Shown here: one piece after another, positions 6,199 to 7,521 of the stretch
Numbering within the stretch: the first letter of the stretch is position 1
How the letters are laid out: the number at the start of each line of letters is the position of its first letter
From: CAYVQU01 sp964453155
Lineage (GTDB): Bacteria; Chloroflexota; Anaerolineae; Anaerolineales; UBA11858
Direction of reading: 5' to 3'
Length of the DNA: 7,521 nt
Assembly (NCBI GenBank): GCA_964453155.1
Contig: CAYVQU010000227.1
Coordinates: forward strand, 1 to 7,521
Notes under the pieces: generated by a model
Told to the model about the DNA's origin: nothing
Databases searched by the model: none
The model's input: only the letters and a program-made list of their open reading frames with translations
Program-made: the position numbers and the translations under genes

Positions 6199-6671
6199 CC
6201 GAAAACGAACACATCACCGAAAACATTGAAATCGCCCCCGAAGAAGTCGCGGTTTTGGAGCAAGATTTTGAACCGGAAATCACGGCCTTTATGTGCATTT
6301 ACTGCGGTTATATGGCCGCCGACACCGCCGGTTCGCTGCGGATTCCCTATCCCTCGAATGTTAAACTCGTCCGCCTGCCCTGTACGGGCAAAACCGACCC
6401 CCGTTATATTCTAAAGGCGTTCGAAGATGGGGCTGACGGGGTTTACGTGGTAGCTTGCCCGGTGGGGAACTGTCACCACGTGCGCGGCAACGAACGCGGT
6501 CACGAGCGAGTCAAGTACACTCAAAAAATGTTGGACGATATCGGCTTGGAACCTGAACGCCTGGAGATGTACTTCATGTCTGGGGGCCAGGGCCGGGCTT
6601 TTGCTGAAGCTGCTATCGAGATGACTGCCCGCATCAAGGATTTAGGACCAAACCCGATCAAAAGTAAATAA
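6195..6671 (+). CDS. mvhD: MvhD/FlpD-type hydrogenase iron-sulfur subunit
   Basis: This 158-residue protein matches the MvhD/FlpD family (PF02662). It carries the five conserved cysteines: C34 and C37 in CIYCGY, C63 in LPCTGK, and C88 and C93 in CPVGNCHH, followed by GNERGHERV. The motif AADTAG and the phrase FEDGADGVYV are also family hallmarks. MvhD holds a [2Fe-2S] cluster and relays electrons from a hydrogenase, formate dehydrogenase or NADH-linked partner to HdrA. The start codon lies inside the end of the HdrA-like gene (ATGA overlap), so the two are probably translationally coupled and form a complex. An acidic N-terminal extension of about 27 residues precedes the domain. The residues before the last cysteine read PVGN, where many relatives have HxGD; all metal ligands remain. 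No partner dehydrogenase lies in the window, so the donor is unknown. Confidence 0.92.
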   Translation: MTENEHITENIEIAPEEVAVLEQDFEPEITAFMCIYCGYMAADTAGSLRIPYPSNVKLVRLPCTGKTDPRYILKAFEDGADGVYVVACPVGNCHHVRGNERGHERVKYTQKMLDDIGLEPERLEMYFMSGGQGRAFAEAAIEMTARIKDLGPNPIKSK

Positions 6672-6692
6672 TTTCCAAAGAACCTTAACCGC

Positions 6693-6749
6693 TAATCTAC
6701 GCTAATCGCGCGAATACAATTACAATATTCGGGTAGATTAGCGTGATTA
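6693..6749. repeat. long imperfect palindrome with CGCTAATC repeats
   Basis: TAATC (6693-6697), ACGCTAATC (6699-6707) and CGAATA (6711-6716) pair with TATTCG (6726-6731), GATTAGCGT (6736-6744) and GATTA (6745-6749). This gives about 20 base pairs with one bulge, a small internal loop and a 9-nt loop. The left arm also contains two tandem 10-nt CGCTAATC units (6690-6709). It begins 22 bp after the mvhD stop codon. No T tract follows. It looks like a REP-type dispersed repeat that could also protect the 3' end of the hdrA-mvhD mRNA. Confidence 0.6.
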
Positions 6750-7013
6750 AGTGCGTATCGGTTTGTGCTTGAAATAAAAACCATCATACTTCACCGCTAC
6801 GCCTGGGCAGTTTTCGGTTTTGGCTTGATTTTTTTTATAGATTCTTTCCGAAAACTTAGTGGCCTGTCTCGCAAGAAGCTAAAATTATGTCCTGCTGAGC
6901 ACATCTGCAGTATGCTGAAATTACTCATGTGATCGCGTGCGAAGCATCTTTTATTATTTTCTTGAAACTTGCGAGATAAACTACTTAGCGGTTTTTATGA
7001 AAATGTAAAGCCT
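6750..7013. other. AT-rich gene-free spacer with two further inverted repeats
   Basis: Together with the palindrome at 6693-6749, this forms a 342-bp gap without a gene. Two exact 9-bp inverted repeats are visible: AGTTTTCGG (6809-6817) with CCGAAAACT (6848-6856), whose 30-nt interior holds a run of eight T (6829-6836), and TCTCGCAAG (6867-6875) with CTTGCGAGA (6968-6976), enclosing 92 bp. No ORF, tRNA-like cloverleaf or convincing promoter was found. The second pair could be the ends of a small decayed mobile element, but no target duplication is clear. Confidence 0.45.
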
Positions 7014-7521
7014 ATGAATGTATGTAAATATTGCAGTTCCCCGGTGGAGGTATCTGAGCGGGAGTGCGCGGGGTGTGGCGCACCGGTTCAAATCCGCACT
7101 GAACCCGTGAGGCCCGTCGATATCGAAAATCTGGAAGCAGAAATTCTCAAAGTCTTCGTAGACTTTGAAGATATGGATGTCTTACATTCTCGCGAAACAG
7201 TTCCGGCTAAGAAGTTGCGCAATGCCCGCAAATCTTTCAATATTCTCCCCGAAGAAAAAGTCATATTGGTGTACGACAATACGGTGTTTGGCAGCAACAA
7301 AGATGGGTTTGCATTATGTGAAACCGGAATATATTGGAAGAAAACCTGGCTGAACGATTCGAAACGATCCTATATCACTTGGGATGAATTTGCCCGTCGT
7401 GATGTTTGGGCCGACACCGAAAATTATGATTTTCACTTGGGGCGGGGGGATGTTTTATCAATAACCCAGGGAAATGCTAAACGGATGGTCAAGTTTTTAA
7501 TTGCCTTGAAACGAATTTTTG
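7014..7521 (+). CDS. zinc-ribbon protein with C-terminal FGSxKDGF domain (3' end cut by window)
   Basis: The frame from ATG 7014 stays open for 169 codons to the right edge, so the gene is partial. Residues 4-21 form a zinc ribbon: C4 and C7 (CKYC), then C18 and C21 (CAGC). After a linker rich in acidic residues comes a domain with EEKVILVYDNT, FGSNKDGFAL and GIYWKKTW (about 84-117), then ITWDEFARR, DFHLGRGDVLSI and a basic helix (MVKFLIALKR). The ribbon plus FGS-KDGF-GIYWK pattern occurs in uncharacterised bacterial proteins that I would describe as PH-like; I cannot assign a function. There is no membrane segment or signal peptide in the visible part. The ribosome binding site is weak (GTAAAG before the start), but the next in-frame Met lies far inside, so 7014 is the best start. 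It follows the 342-bp spacer and is probably a separate unit from hdrA-mvhD. Confidence 0.72.
   Translation, partial: MNVCKYCSSPVEVSERECAGCGAPVQIRTEPVRPVDIENLEAEILKVFVDFEDMDVLHSRETVPAKKLRNARKSFNILPEEKVILVYDNTVFGSNKDGFALCETGIYWKKTWLNDSKRSYITWDEFARRDVWADTENYDFHLGRGDVLSITQGNAKRMVKFLIALKRIF

Overview
The window looks like a piece of chromosome from an anaerobic bacterium with intermediate GC content. A Chloroflexota (Anaerolineae-like) host is my best guess. It rests on the mix of families (flavin-based Hdr/MvhD electron transfer, DUF1638, a bacterial AP2-domain protein, a YjbQ-type enzyme) and on repeat-rich intergenic DNA. No marker gene fixes the taxon, so this is inference. Gene starts mostly carry Shine-Dalgarno sites (YjbQ, AP2, CBS-ACT and HdrA-like genes). 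The DUF1638 gene and the last gene are exceptions.

Layout. Positions 1-212 hold no gene, but do hold a palindromic repeat element with 14-bp terminal inverted repeats (54-165) and three 9-nt repeats (178-204). A YjbQ/UPF0047 gene (213-635, +) converges on a tandem AP2-domain gene (724-1227, -), with a hairpin terminator between them. A divergent control region (1228-1485) carries a perfect 16-bp palindrome, a good sigma70-type promoter reading right, and an intrinsic terminator that ends just before the next start codon. A DUF1638 gene (1486-2220, +) follows and is closed by a perfect 14-bp hairpin.

The core is a same-strand set: a CBS-CBS-ACT sensor protein (2345-2995), a double-length HdrA-like flavo-iron-sulfur protein (3079-6198), and an MvhD/FlpD-type [2Fe-2S] protein (6195-6671) that overlaps hdrA by 4 bp. 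The HdrA-like protein has two FAD/thioredoxin-reductase modules, one HdrA-type N-domain placed in the middle, and four 4Fe-4S ferredoxin motifs. The MvhD partner would feed electrons into it. This suggests a soluble electron-confurcating or -bifurcating complex, but no hdrB, hdrC, hydrogenase, formate dehydrogenase or methylene-THF reductase gene lies in the window, so the substrate couple is unknown. The CBS-ACT protein is a plausible adenylate or small-ligand sensor for the module.

Positions 6672-7013 are gene-free, AT-rich and full of inverted repeats. A gene for a zinc-ribbon protein starts at 7014 and runs off the right edge.
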